A stretch of 7,749 bases of DNA from an uncultured Pseudomonadota bacterium (lineage in GTDB: Bacteria > Pseudomonadota > Gammaproteobacteria > Xanthomonadales > Ahniellaceae): NCBI GenBank assembly GCA_937996755.1, contig CALKUS010000061.1, positions 1 to 7,749 on the forward strand, read 5' to 3'. The notes under the pieces are model-generated. The model saw only the letters and a list, made by a program, of their open reading frames with translations. It searched no databases and was not told where the DNA came from. Positions 1 through 5,577 of this stretch are shown piece after piece (position 1 is the first letter of the stretch; every line of letters starts with the position of its first letter). The position numbers and the translations under genes are program-made.

Positions 1-283
1 CGACGCGCGCGGCTTCGCCGGCGACCGACCGATCGTTGAGCCGCGCGTCGGCGCCTGCGGCGAGTGCGTCCGGCGCGCCGTTGTAGGTCGCCGCTTCCGG
101 CACCTGCTGGAAGTACGAACGCGTCAGCCGATCGACTGCGGCGTCGAAGTCGGCCGAGGCGCGCTTGCCGGCGTCGCCGACTGCCTGCTGTTCAGGAGCG
201 GGTGAAACGACGACGGCTCTCTGCCCGCTGCAACCGGCGAGTACCAGGATGCAGGCCAACAGGGTCAGGGCGAGTCGTTGCAT
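1..283 (-). CDS. DUF885-type lipoprotein, 5' part (runs off the window)
   Basis: The first 94 codons of a minus-strand gene are visible; the rest lies left of the window. The product starts MQRLALTLLACILVLAGCSG. A short basic n-region and a hydrophobic stretch lead to the lipobox LAGC at residues 15-18, so Cys18 should be lipidated by signal peptidase II; Ser at +2 fits outer-membrane sorting. After a linker (residues 19-42) comes FDAAVDRLTRSYFQQVPEAA (46-65), then TYNGAPD and ARLNDRS (80-86). This resembles the N-terminus of DUF885 proteins, a family of about 600 residues with peptidase-like HExxE chemistry; that catalytic part is outside the window, so the reaction cannot be checked here. 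The ATG is preceded by only a weak purine stretch (GGAA). A TAAACT hexamer (complement of 315-320) could be its -10. It is divergent from the following secreted-protein genes. The lipoprotein call is strong and the DUF885 assignment probable. Confidence 0.75.
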   Translation of the reverse strand, partial: MQRLALTLLACILVLAGCSGQRAVVVSPAPEQQAVGDAGKRASADFDAAVDRLTRSYFQQVPEAATYNGAPDALAAGADARLNDRSVAGEAARV

Positions 284-385
284 GGTGGGGTTCCGGTGGA
301 AGGATGCGCTCCCTAGTTTACGGCCTTGGCCCCGCTGCGCCGGATCTTCCGTTCCACTCCTGTAAGACCCCACCGGGCTTCGGCC

Positions 386-655
386 GTGCATCGCGTCCTC
401 TGCCTCGCTGCGCTGATGTTCTCGCTGGCCCCGGCGACGGCGGGGCCGCCGGGCAGCGCCACGTTCACGTTGCCGCGCCAGAGCCTGGACGGCGGCGCCG
501 CGACTTCGAGCAGTGCGAACTTCGAGCTCACCGGTGCGATCGGCCAGGCCGACGCGTCCGCGCCCGCGGGCAGTGCCAGCTTCAGCGTGACCGGCGGCTT
601 CCATCGCCAGTCGCGCCCCGACCTCTTGTTGCGCGACGGCTTCGAATCGCCGTGA
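386..655 (+). CDS. Small secreted protein with SAxF beta motifs and C-terminal DGFE tail
   Basis: This reading gives an 89-aa protein from GTG at 386. That start gives a compact signal peptide, (V/M)HRVLCLAALMFSLAPATA, with an ATA|G cleavage site at residue 19/20. The frame is also open from a TTG at 326, which would add 20 Arg-rich residues; neither start has a clear Shine-Dalgarno. The mature protein has three related beta-strand motifs: SATFTL, SANFELTG and SASFSVTGG. Between them sits GAIGQADAS, a variant of the GTIGQPDAG-type motif I recall from small secreted proteins in several phyla. It ends RPDLLLRDGFESP, which resembles the (I/L)F-x-DGFE tail that I recall at the end of many exported Xanthomonadales proteins, possibly a sorting or recognition tag (inference). 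The next gene starts 22 nt downstream behind a good ribosome site, so the two are probably cotranscribed. Function is unknown. The coding call is good and the start is uncertain. Confidence 0.65.
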   Translation: MHRVLCLAALMFSLAPATAGPPGSATFTLPRQSLDGGAATSSSANFELTGAIGQADASAPAGSASFSVTGGFHRQSRPDLLLRDGFESP

Positions 656-677
656 ACCTCTTCGCAGGAGCAGTGCC

Positions 678-3131
678 ATGAACCGTTGCCTGTCGTCGAC
701 GCTGCGCTGTGCGGCGTTGCTGCTGCTGGCCTGCGTCGGCTCACCCGTGCTTGCGCAAGCGGTCGGCACCGCGTTCACCTACCAGGGCGAATTGCGCGAA
801 GCCGGCGTGCCGGCGAACGCGGACTACGACTTCCGCTTCCGCCTGTTCGATGCGGCGTCGGGCGGCAGCCAGGTGGGCCCGACGGTCGACGCGAACGCGG
901 TGGAAGTGAGCAATGGTTTGTTTTCGGTGCCGCTGGATTTCGGCGCCGGCCAGTTCGCCGGCGATGCGCAGTGGCTGGAGATTTCGGTGCGCGTGGGCGC
1001 CGCGGGCAGCTACGAAACACTGACGCCGCGCACCGCCGTCACGCCGGCGCCGTACGCGCTGGGCGCCGTGGCGGCACTCGCGAATTCGGTGAGCAGCACC
1101 AGCGTGATCGACGGCAGCATCGCCGCCACCGACATCGATGCGACGCAGGTGCAGCGACGCGTGGGCGCGAGTTGCGCGCCCGGGCAGTTCCTGCGCGCCG
1201 TGAACCAGGACGGCAGCGTCACGTGCGCGGCGGACGGCGGCGGCAGTGGCACGGTCACTTCGGTGGCGAGCGGCACCGGCCTCACGGGCGGGCCGATCAC
1301 CGGTGCGGGCACGCTGTCGGTTGCCGCGGGCGGTATCGGCGCGGTGCAGATCAACGACACGCAGGTGCAGCGGCGCGTGAGCGGTACGTGCGGGGCAGGG
1401 CAGTACCTGCAGTCGGTGGCGCAGGACGGCACGGTGACGTGCGGCAGCGACGCGAGCGGCTGGTCGCTCACCGGCAACGCCGGCACGGACCCGGCGGTGA
1501 ACTTCATCGGGACCACCAACAACCAGGCACTCGCGCTGCGCTCGAACAACCAGCGCGTCGCGCAGTATGCCACGAACACGCTCGGCGGTCCCGCCGGCGG
1601 CTTCACCGCGAACGTGCTGCAGGGCAGCCCGGAGAACATCGTCGCGAGCGGCGTGCGCGGCGCGACCATCAGCGGTGGCGGCAACCGCACCGGCGACAGC
1701 GAGATCGGGCTCAGCGAAGAAAACCCGAATCGCGTGAACGACCACTACGGCGCGATCGGCGGCGGCTACGCGAACCAGGCGGGCGACGGCGCGGGCACGA
1801 CGTCCGATCGCGCGTTCGCCACCGTCGCCGGCGGCAAGGACAACATCGCGAGTGGCCTCGGCAGCGCGATCGGCGGCGGCAGCGGCAATCGCGCGAGCGA
1901 GTACCACTCATCGATCGTGGGCGGCATCAACAATGCTGCGAGCGGTTTCAACAGCAGCATCGGCGGTGGCCAGCTCAACCAGGCGACGGGCACGTACGCG
2001 ACCATCGCCGGTGGCGCGACGAACGTCGCTGCGTTCGAAGGCTCCGCCGTGGGCGGCGGCCGCGACAACATCATCGGCGGCATCTACGGCACGATTCCCG
2101 GCGGCCTGAACAACGCGACGGGCGGCAACGGTGCCACGGTCGGTGGCGGCATCAACAACTGCGCCGGCGGCTGGTATTCGTTCGCCGCCGGTTGGCGCGC
2201 GAAGGTGCGGCCCGGCACCGATCCCGGCGGCACCGGCCCGTGCTCGGGCCTCACGTATCCGGGCGGCAGCGGCGACATCGGCACGTTCGTGTGGGCGGGT
2301 TTCGCCGGCACCGACTTCGTCTCGACGGGCGACGAGCAGTTCCTCGTGCGCGCGTCCGGCGGGTTCGGCTTCAACACGAATGCGCCGATCACCGCATTCG
2401 ACGTGACGAGCGACACCGAGAACGGACACACCGCATCGATCCGCAACCTCAGCAGCGACAGCCCGAGCGGATTGCAGATCCGCCTCGGCGTCACCGTGCC
2501 GACCTCGATCAACAACTACATCACGTTCGAGCGTTCGGACGGCGCGAACGTCGGCGCGATCGACGGCAACGGCGCCGGCGGCATCGTGTACAAGACCAGC
2601 GGCGGCGACTACGCCGAATACTTGCGCAAGGCCGATGCGCGCGCCGAGCTGCCGGCTGGCAGCGTCGTCGGCATCCGCAACGGCGCGGTGGACCTGCATA
2701 CGGGCGAAGGCGACCAGCTCGCGGTGGTCTCGAGCGCGCCGGCCGTGAGCGGCAACGACCCCGGCGATGCGCGTCGCGACGAGTACGCGCTGGTCGCGTT
2801 CATCGGCCAGGCCGACGTGCGCGTGATCGGGCCGGTGGCAGCGGGCGACTTCCTCGTCGCCACGGGCGCGAACGACGGCCGCGCGATCGCCGTGCCCGCG
2901 GAGGCGATGGACGCGAGCCTGCAGGCGCGTGTGGTCGGTCGCGCGTGGCAGCACAAGCGCGGCGACGACGAAGGCAAGGTGCGTGCCCTGATCCTGCTCG
3001 ACCCGGCGCGGATCGCGCAGGCGCGCCTCATCGCGACGCAGGCGAGCGAGATCGAGCGGTTGGGCTCGGACGTCGCGGCGCTGCGCGAGGCGCTGGCGGC
3101 GTTGCGACGGCAAGTCGAGTCGCGGCGCTGA
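678..3131 (+). CDS. Exported fibre-like protein with YadA-like head repeats and Peptidase_G2-like C-terminal domain
   Basis: The product is 817 aa, with ATG preceded by AGGAG (666-670) at 7-nt spacing. Residues 1-26 or 1-28 form a Sec signal peptide (LLLLACVGSPVLAQA). Residues 31-130 contain FTYQGELR, YDFRFRLFDA, LFSVPLDFG and TPAPYALGA, the N-terminal beta domain typical of an uncharacterised bacterial family. Two Cys-bounded modules follow (156-183 and 228-255), separated by a phage-tail-fibre-like GTVTSVASGTGLTGGPITG segment. WSLTGNAGTDPAVNFIGTT begins at 262. Residues 383-502 are eight 15-residue head repeats resembling the YadA/Hep_Hag beta-roll, then SFAAGWRAKV and FVWAGFAGTDF. From GGDYAEYLRK (642) to about 775 the sequence resembles the Peptidase_G2/intramolecular-chaperone domain of phage neck appendages, with VVSSAPAVSGN, VAFIGQADVRV and GDFLVATG. 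Residues 776-815 are a probable coiled coil. There is no YadA beta-barrel anchor and no S74 endosialidase chaperone signature. It is probably a secreted trimeric fibre; the ligand is unknown. The gene call is near certain. Confidence 0.92.
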   Translation: MNRCLSSTLRCAALLLLACVGSPVLAQAVGTAFTYQGELREAGVPANADYDFRFRLFDAASGGSQVGPTVDANAVEVSNGLFSVPLDFGAGQFAGDAQWLEISVRVGAAGSYETLTPRTAVTPAPYALGAVAALANSVSSTSVIDGSIAATDIDATQVQRRVGASCAPGQFLRAVNQDGSVTCAADGGGSGTVTSVASGTGLTGGPITGAGTLSVAAGGIGAVQINDTQVQRRVSGTCGAGQYLQSVAQDGTVTCGSDASGWSLTGNAGTDPAVNFIGTTNNQALALRSNNQRVAQYATNTLGGPAGGFTANVLQGSPENIVASGVRGATISGGGNRTGDSEIGLSEENPNRVNDHYGAIGGGYANQAGDGAGTTSDRAFATVAGGKDNIASGLGSAIGGGSGNRASEYHSSIVGGINNAASGFNSSIGGGQLNQATGTYATIAGGATNVAAFEGSAVGGGRDNIIGGIYGTIPGGLNNATGGNGATVGGGINNCAGGWYSFAAGWRAKVRPGTDPGGTGPCSGLTYPGGSGDIGTFVWAGFAGTDFVSTGDEQFLVRASGGFGFNTNAPITAFDVTSDTENGHTASIRNLSSDSPSGLQIRLGVTVPTSINNYITFERSDGANVGAIDGNGAGGIVYKTSGGDYAEYLRKADARAELPAGSVVGIRNGAVDLHTGEGDQLAVVSSAPAVSGNDPGDARRDEYALVAFIGQADVRVIGPVAAGDFLVATGANDGRAIAVPAEAMDASLQARVVGRAWQHKRGDDEGKVRALILLDPARIAQARLIATQASEIERLGSDVAALREALAALRRQVESRR
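1143..1442 (+). repeat. Duplicated 28-residue Cys-bounded module in the fibre protein
   Basis: Two copies, encoded at 1143-1226 and 1359-1442 (residues 156-183 and 228-255), share the pattern TQVQRRV-x3-C-x2-GQ-x-L-x2-V-x-QDG-x-VTC and lie exactly 72 residues apart. Each has two cysteines 17 residues apart, suggesting one disulfide per copy once the protein is outside the cytoplasm (inference). The first copy follows IDATQ and the second INDTQ. The DNA copies have diverged at many third positions, so the duplication is old. Confidence 0.85.
1824..2183 (+). repeat. Eight exact 45-bp (15-residue) head repeats with an Asn ladder
   Basis: Residues 383-502 of the fibre protein divide into eight units of exactly 15 residues, beginning at 383, 398, 413, 428, 443, 458, 473 and 488. 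The consensus is [IV]-[GAVP]-G-G-x-x-N-x-[AIVC]-x-G-x-x-x-[STA], with Asn at unit position 7 in all eight. An earlier unit with the same pattern (I360 to N366) is separated by an 8-residue insertion, GDGAGTTS-like, giving a 23-residue step. The regularity and small residues fit one turn of a left-handed beta-roll per unit, as in YadA-like heads, with a stacked Asn ladder. Confidence 0.88.
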
Positions 3132-3172
3132 GCGCGTTTGCGGCAGTCCACCCGCAAGGGAACGCGCGCTCA
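3129..3172 (+). terminator. Two-part stem-loop at the stop codon of the fibre gene, possible terminator
   Basis: An 8-bp outer stem, TGAGCGCG (3129-3136) with CGCGCTCA (3165-3172), begins at the fibre gene's stop codon. It encloses an inner 6-bp stem, TTGCGG (3138-3143) with CCGCAA (3152-3157), closing an 8-nt loop. No T-run follows, so it is not a canonical intrinsic terminator. It may assist termination or protect the mRNA 3' end. A second imperfect stem lies at 3193-3219 (GTCG-GGGAA with TTCCC-GG-CGAC). Confidence 0.35.
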
Positions 3173-3224
3173 CTCGTTGGCGGCGACTGTGCGTCGGGGA
3201 ACGCGGCTTTCCCGGCGACGCGAC

Positions 3225-3256
3225 TTGACTAGAAGTAACCAAATGGTTACTTATAC
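3225..3256 (+). promoter_or_regulatory. Probable promoter of the ArsR-SRPBCC operon
   Basis: TTGACT at 3225-3230 matches the sigma-70 -35 consensus at five of six positions and stands out in GC-rich surroundings. The -10 is less clear: ACTTAT (3249-3254, 18-nt spacer) has normal spacing but only three consensus matches, while TATACG (3252-3257) looks better but would need a 21-nt spacer. Either way the operator palindrome fills the spacer and touches the -10 region, the usual geometry for a repressor that blocks polymerase. The transcript would have a leader of about 60 nt before the ArsR start. Confidence 0.45.
3233..3252. promoter_or_regulatory. Perfect 9+2+9 palindrome, probable ArsR-family operator
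   Basis: AAGTAACCA (3233-3241) and TGGTTACTT (3244-3252) are exact reverse complements around a 2-nt AA centre, giving a 20-bp dyad. It is AT-rich compared with its surroundings, lies directly downstream of a -35-like TTGACT, and is about 72 nt upstream of the gene for an ArsR-type winged-helix regulator. Dimeric ArsR proteins bind dyads of this kind and usually repress their own operon. That this regulator binds this site is inference from position and symmetry. Confidence 0.75.
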
Positions 3257-3324
3257 GCACCAGGACCGCTCGCGCGCCTCGGTCGAACGGGAGTGCTGTC
3301 CCGGCGTGTCGCAATCGGAACGTG

Positions 3325-3657
3325 ATGAAGGAAAAGCAGCTGGATCTGGTGTTCCAGGCGTTGGCCAGCGAGGCACGCCGCTACGTCATGGACGTCGTGC
3401 GCGATTCGCCGGGTTGCACGGTCGCCGATGTTTCCCTGCATTTCGAGATGAGTCGAATCGGGGTGCTCAAGCACATCAACTGTCTCGAGAATGCAGGCCT
3501 CATCGTTTCGTTGAAGAACGGCCGCGAGCGCCAGCTCTACGTGAACCTGGCGCCGCTGCAGGTGATCCACGAGCGATGGAGCGACCAGTACCGGAGCTTC
3601 TGGGCCAGCCGCCTGACGGGGCTGAAGCGGGCGGTGGAGCAGGCGGAGGAGAAATGA
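3325..3657 (+). CDS. ArsR-family winged-helix transcriptional regulator (SRPBCC-associated type)
   Basis: The product is 110 aa from ATG at 3325; a GTG directly before it (3322) is the only other in-frame start, and GGAA at 3317-3320 is a poor ribosome site. QLDLVFQALASEARRYVMDV (5-24) is the usual N-terminal helix pair. TVADVSLHF and EMSRIGVLKHINCLENAGLI (32-60) form the helix-turn-helix, with recognition helix about 43-54, and VSLKNGRERQLYVN (61-74) is the wing. The tail IHERWSDQYRSFWASRLTGL matches the subgroup usually encoded next to SRPBCC proteins. The metal-sensing CxC motif of classical ArsR/SmtB sensors is absent, so its signal is probably not a metal through that site. Its stop overlaps the next gene's start (ATGA, 3654-3657), and the palindrome at 3233-3252 is its likely operator, so autorepression is expected. 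Confidence 0.88.
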   Translation: MKEKQLDLVFQALASEARRYVMDVVRDSPGCTVADVSLHFEMSRIGVLKHINCLENAGLIVSLKNGRERQLYVNLAPLQVIHERWSDQYRSFWASRLTGLKRAVEQAEEK

Positions 3658-4184
3658 GCGACAAGTCGAATCGACTGGTTTCCAGCATCGTCATCGCGGG
3701 CTCGCAGCAGGCCATCTGGCGCGAGCTGACGAAGCAGGGCGAGCCGCAGGCCGCCGTATTCAACGCGTGGCTGCATGCGCAGGCGCTCGTGCCGGGCGAA
3801 ACCATCCAGATGCGCACGCGCAGCGGCAACAAGGTCATCGTCGTCGGCGAGATCATCGAATTCGATCCGCCGAACCGCTTCGTGCACTCCTTCCGATTCA
3901 CGCAGTTCGACGATCCCCCGTGCATCGTGACGTACGAGCTCAAGCCGGTGCAGGGCGGCGTCGAAGTGACGCTGATCGTCGACAACCTGCCGGTCAACAC
4001 GTCCACGGCGAAGAGCATGACGCGCGGCAGCAGCCAGATACTCGACGCCCTCAAGCAGGTGGTGGAAACGGGCCGCGTGAAACTGTCGACCCGGATGATG
4101 TACGCGGCGTTCGACAGGATGGAGTTCATGCTGCCCAGGCGCTGCGATGCCGCGCACTGGCCACTCGGGGGGACGGCGACATGA
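3654..4184 (+). CDS. SRPBCC/AHSA1-like ligand-binding domain protein
   Basis: The product is 176 aa with no signal peptide, so it is cytoplasmic. ATG at 3654 overlaps the ArsR stop as ATGA and has a strong ribosome site, GGAGGAG, at 3645-3651, which fixes the start. SIVIAGSQQAIWRELTKQGE (11-30) is the first strand and helix of the START-like fold. A meander follows: ETIQMRTRSGNKVIVVGEI (49-67), EFDPPNRFVHSFRF (69-82), CIVTYELKPVQGGVEVTLIV (90-109). The long C-terminal helix holds GSSQILDALKQVVETG (125-140). The fold makes a hydrophobic cavity that binds small ligands or chaperone clients in characterised relatives; the ligand here cannot be read from sequence. Residues 141-171 (STRMMYAAFDRMEFMLPRR) extend past the core, as in the ArsR-linked subgroup. 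The gene ends in a second ATGA overlap with the next gene, implying translational coupling. Confidence 0.87.
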   Translation: MSDKSNRLVSSIVIAGSQQAIWRELTKQGEPQAAVFNAWLHAQALVPGETIQMRTRSGNKVIVVGEIIEFDPPNRFVHSFRFTQFDDPPCIVTYELKPVQGGVEVTLIVDNLPVNTSTAKSMTRGSSQILDALKQVVETGRVKLSTRMMYAAFDRMEFMLPRRCDAAHWPLGGTAT

Positions 4185-4753
4185 CCGGGAAGATCGACGC
4201 CGCCATTGCCACGCAGTGGCGCAACATCGAGGCGCAGTCCGGCCGCACGCGCGACCAGTGGATCAAACTGGCCGCCGCATCGGGCAAGCCGAAGCACGGC
4301 GAGCTCGTCGCGTGGCTGAAGTCGCAGCACGGTCTCGGGCACGGGAACGCGAATCTCATCGCCAGATCCGCGCTCGATGCCGCATCGGGCTCGCCACGGC
4401 GCGAAGCCGGCGATCTCGTCGATGCGCTGTTCGCCGGGAAGAAGGCGGCGTTGCGACCGCTGTACGACGCGCTGATGGTCGAAGTGCGTCGCCTGGGACC
4501 CGATGTGGAGCTCGCGCCGAAGAAGACGTACGTCAGCCTGCGCCGCAACAAGCAATTCGCCCTGGTGCAACCGTCGACCGCCGATCGACTGGACCTCGGG
4601 CTCAACCTCAAGGGCGTCGCGCCCAGCGGTCGGCTCGAGCCGTCGGGCAGTTTCAACGCCATGTGCACGCATCGCATCCGGCTCGGGGACGAGCACGGCG
4701 GGATCGACGCCGCGACCAGGCGATGGCTGGCGCAGGCGTACGCGGGAGCGTAG
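4181..4753 (+). CDS. DUF4287-DUF5655 two-domain protein
   Basis: The product is 190 aa. The start ATG (4181-4183) overlaps the SRPBCC stop codon (4182-4184) and has a G-rich ribosome site, GGGGGGA at 4167-4173, 7 nt upstream. Residues 1-62 (GRTRDQWIKLAAASG, KHGELVAWLKSQHGLGHGNA) match the small helical DUF4287 domain. Residues about 83-187 (LFAGKKAALRPLYDALMVEV, KKTYVSLRRNKQFALVQPST, LDLGLNLKG, MCTHRIRL) match DUF5655. Both are families of unknown function that I recall being fused in this order. The basic, positively charged surface motifs and lack of a signal peptide suggest a cytoplasmic protein, possibly nucleic-acid binding, but no catalytic motif is apparent. Its place in the ArsR-SRPBCC run suggests coregulation. 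Confidence 0.82.
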   Translation: MTGKIDAAIATQWRNIEAQSGRTRDQWIKLAAASGKPKHGELVAWLKSQHGLGHGNANLIARSALDAASGSPRREAGDLVDALFAGKKAALRPLYDALMVEVRRLGPDVELAPKKTYVSLRRNKQFALVQPSTADRLDLGLNLKGVAPSGRLEPSGSFNAMCTHRIRLGDEHGGIDAATRRWLAQAYAGA

Positions 4754-4808
4754 CTTTCGTCCGACGCAACCGAATCCGGTCGGGCCTGCGTTGGTCGCTG
4801 CACGTCGC

Positions 4809-5510
4809 GTGCGTACGTTCGACGTCAGCGCCGCCGGCGGGTTGGTGCTGCGCACCGGCATACTCGACGTCGACGTCGACAACGTGCTGTTGCTGTGCAT
4901 CTTCGCCGTCGACGGCGGCCTGCTCGCGATGGGCTCGGGCTCGCGCGCAACCCGCGAACGCGGGGTGCTCGTCGCGCGCGACGAAAGCACGACGGTCATC
5001 GACACCGCGCCGCCGTGCGAAGTGCCGCGCGCCACGTTCCCGCAACTCAACCTCGAAGGCGGCGTGCTGCGCGGCGGCGAGCTCGTGCTCCTGCAACGCG
5101 GCAACCGCAGCGATCGCCGCAACGCGCTGGTGTTCGTCGCCGGCGATGACCTTCGAAGCGCGCTGACTACACACCGGTTCGTGCCGACCGTCGCGCCGCG
5201 CGTCGTCGACCTCGGGTTCGGCGATCACGACGACGTGTCGTGGTCGGGAACCGATCTCGCGCTGCTCGCCGACGGTGACCCGCTCGCCAGCGTGGTGCTC
5301 GAGGACACGAGCGACGCCTACGCCGACGGCGCGTGCCTGGGCTCCGCGTTGGCGCGCACCCGCAACGACGGCACGTTGCGCGGGTTGCGCCGCGTCGATA
5401 TTGCGGCGAAGAACGAGGGAATCGCGCTCGACGATCGCACGATCTGGACGGTCACAGACGCGGACGATCGCAACGTGCTCGCTTTACGACTGCGCGCGAC
5501 GCTGGCGTGA
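4809..5510 (+). CDS. DUF6929-like beta-propeller-type protein, apparently shortened
   Basis: This reading gives 233 aa from GTG at 4809; TTG at 4791 in the same frame would add six residues (MVAARR). Neither has a convincing ribosome site, and no other in-frame start lies between 4503 and 4791. Motifs in order: RTFDVSAAGGLVL (2-14), LLAMGSGSRATRERGVLV (38-55), LNLEGGVLRGGELVLLQRGN (80-99), VLEDTSDAYADGACLGSALA (163-182), KNEGIALDD (201-209) and TVTDADD (214-220). These match the order I recall in DUF6929 proteins, which resemble phytase-like or SMP-30-like propellers. Members usually have about 270-290 residues, with a first repeat between the GLV and LGSGS motifs; here only 23 residues separate them, so that part seems deleted or diverged. 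There is no signal peptide. It lies 55 nt after the DUF5655 gene and is probably the last gene of the operon. The gene call is firm and the family probable. Confidence 0.7.
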   Translation: MRTFDVSAAGGLVLRTGILDVDVDNVLLLCIFAVDGGLLAMGSGSRATRERGVLVARDESTTVIDTAPPCEVPRATFPQLNLEGGVLRGGELVLLQRGNRSDRRNALVFVAGDDLRSALTTHRFVPTVAPRVVDLGFGDHDDVSWSGTDLALLADGDPLASVVLEDTSDAYADGACLGSALARTRNDGTLRGLRRVDIAAKNEGIALDDRTIWTVTDADDRNVLALRLRATLA

Positions 5511-5577
5511 GCTCGCGAAACCGGGGTCAGGATACGAATTCCGTCCTGCACCGCGCCGCTGGTCGGTGAAGTGATCG

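Noticed and set aside
64..681. 205-codon plus-strand frame covering the left edge
   Set aside because: It is Arg/Pro-rich and runs opposite the lipoprotein gene and across the small secreted protein in another frame, both of which show signal peptides.
1191..1330. GTVTSVASGTGLTGGPITG segment as evidence of a prophage
   Set aside because: No other phage genes, integrase or attachment sites are present and the protein has a Sec signal peptide, so the motif reflects fibre-like architecture rather than a prophage.
1824..2183. Regular 45-bp repeats considered as a CRISPR or DNA-level satellite
   Set aside because: The period is a multiple of three, the frame is open throughout, and conservation is at amino-acid rather than nucleotide level.
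686..3232. 848-codon plus-strand frame overlapping the fibre gene
   Set aside because: The product is extremely Arg-rich without recognisable motifs; it is the +2 shadow of the true frame.
1908..3314. Long minus-strand open frame (468 codons) opposite the fibre gene
   Set aside because: Its product is Arg/Ala/His-rich low-complexity sequence with no family resemblance. It is the expected antisense shadow of a GC-rich gene, and the plus frame has a signal peptide, regular repeats and known domains.
3138..3653. In-frame upstream extension of the SRPBCC gene from 3138
   Set aside because: It overlaps the operator and the whole ArsR gene out of frame; the strong GGAGGAG site and ATGA overlap fix the start at 3654.
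3500..5122. 540-codon minus-strand frame opposite the ArsR operon
   Set aside because: It crosses four coupled plus-strand genes whose families are recognisable, and its product is low-complexity Arg/Ser/Pro-rich sequence.
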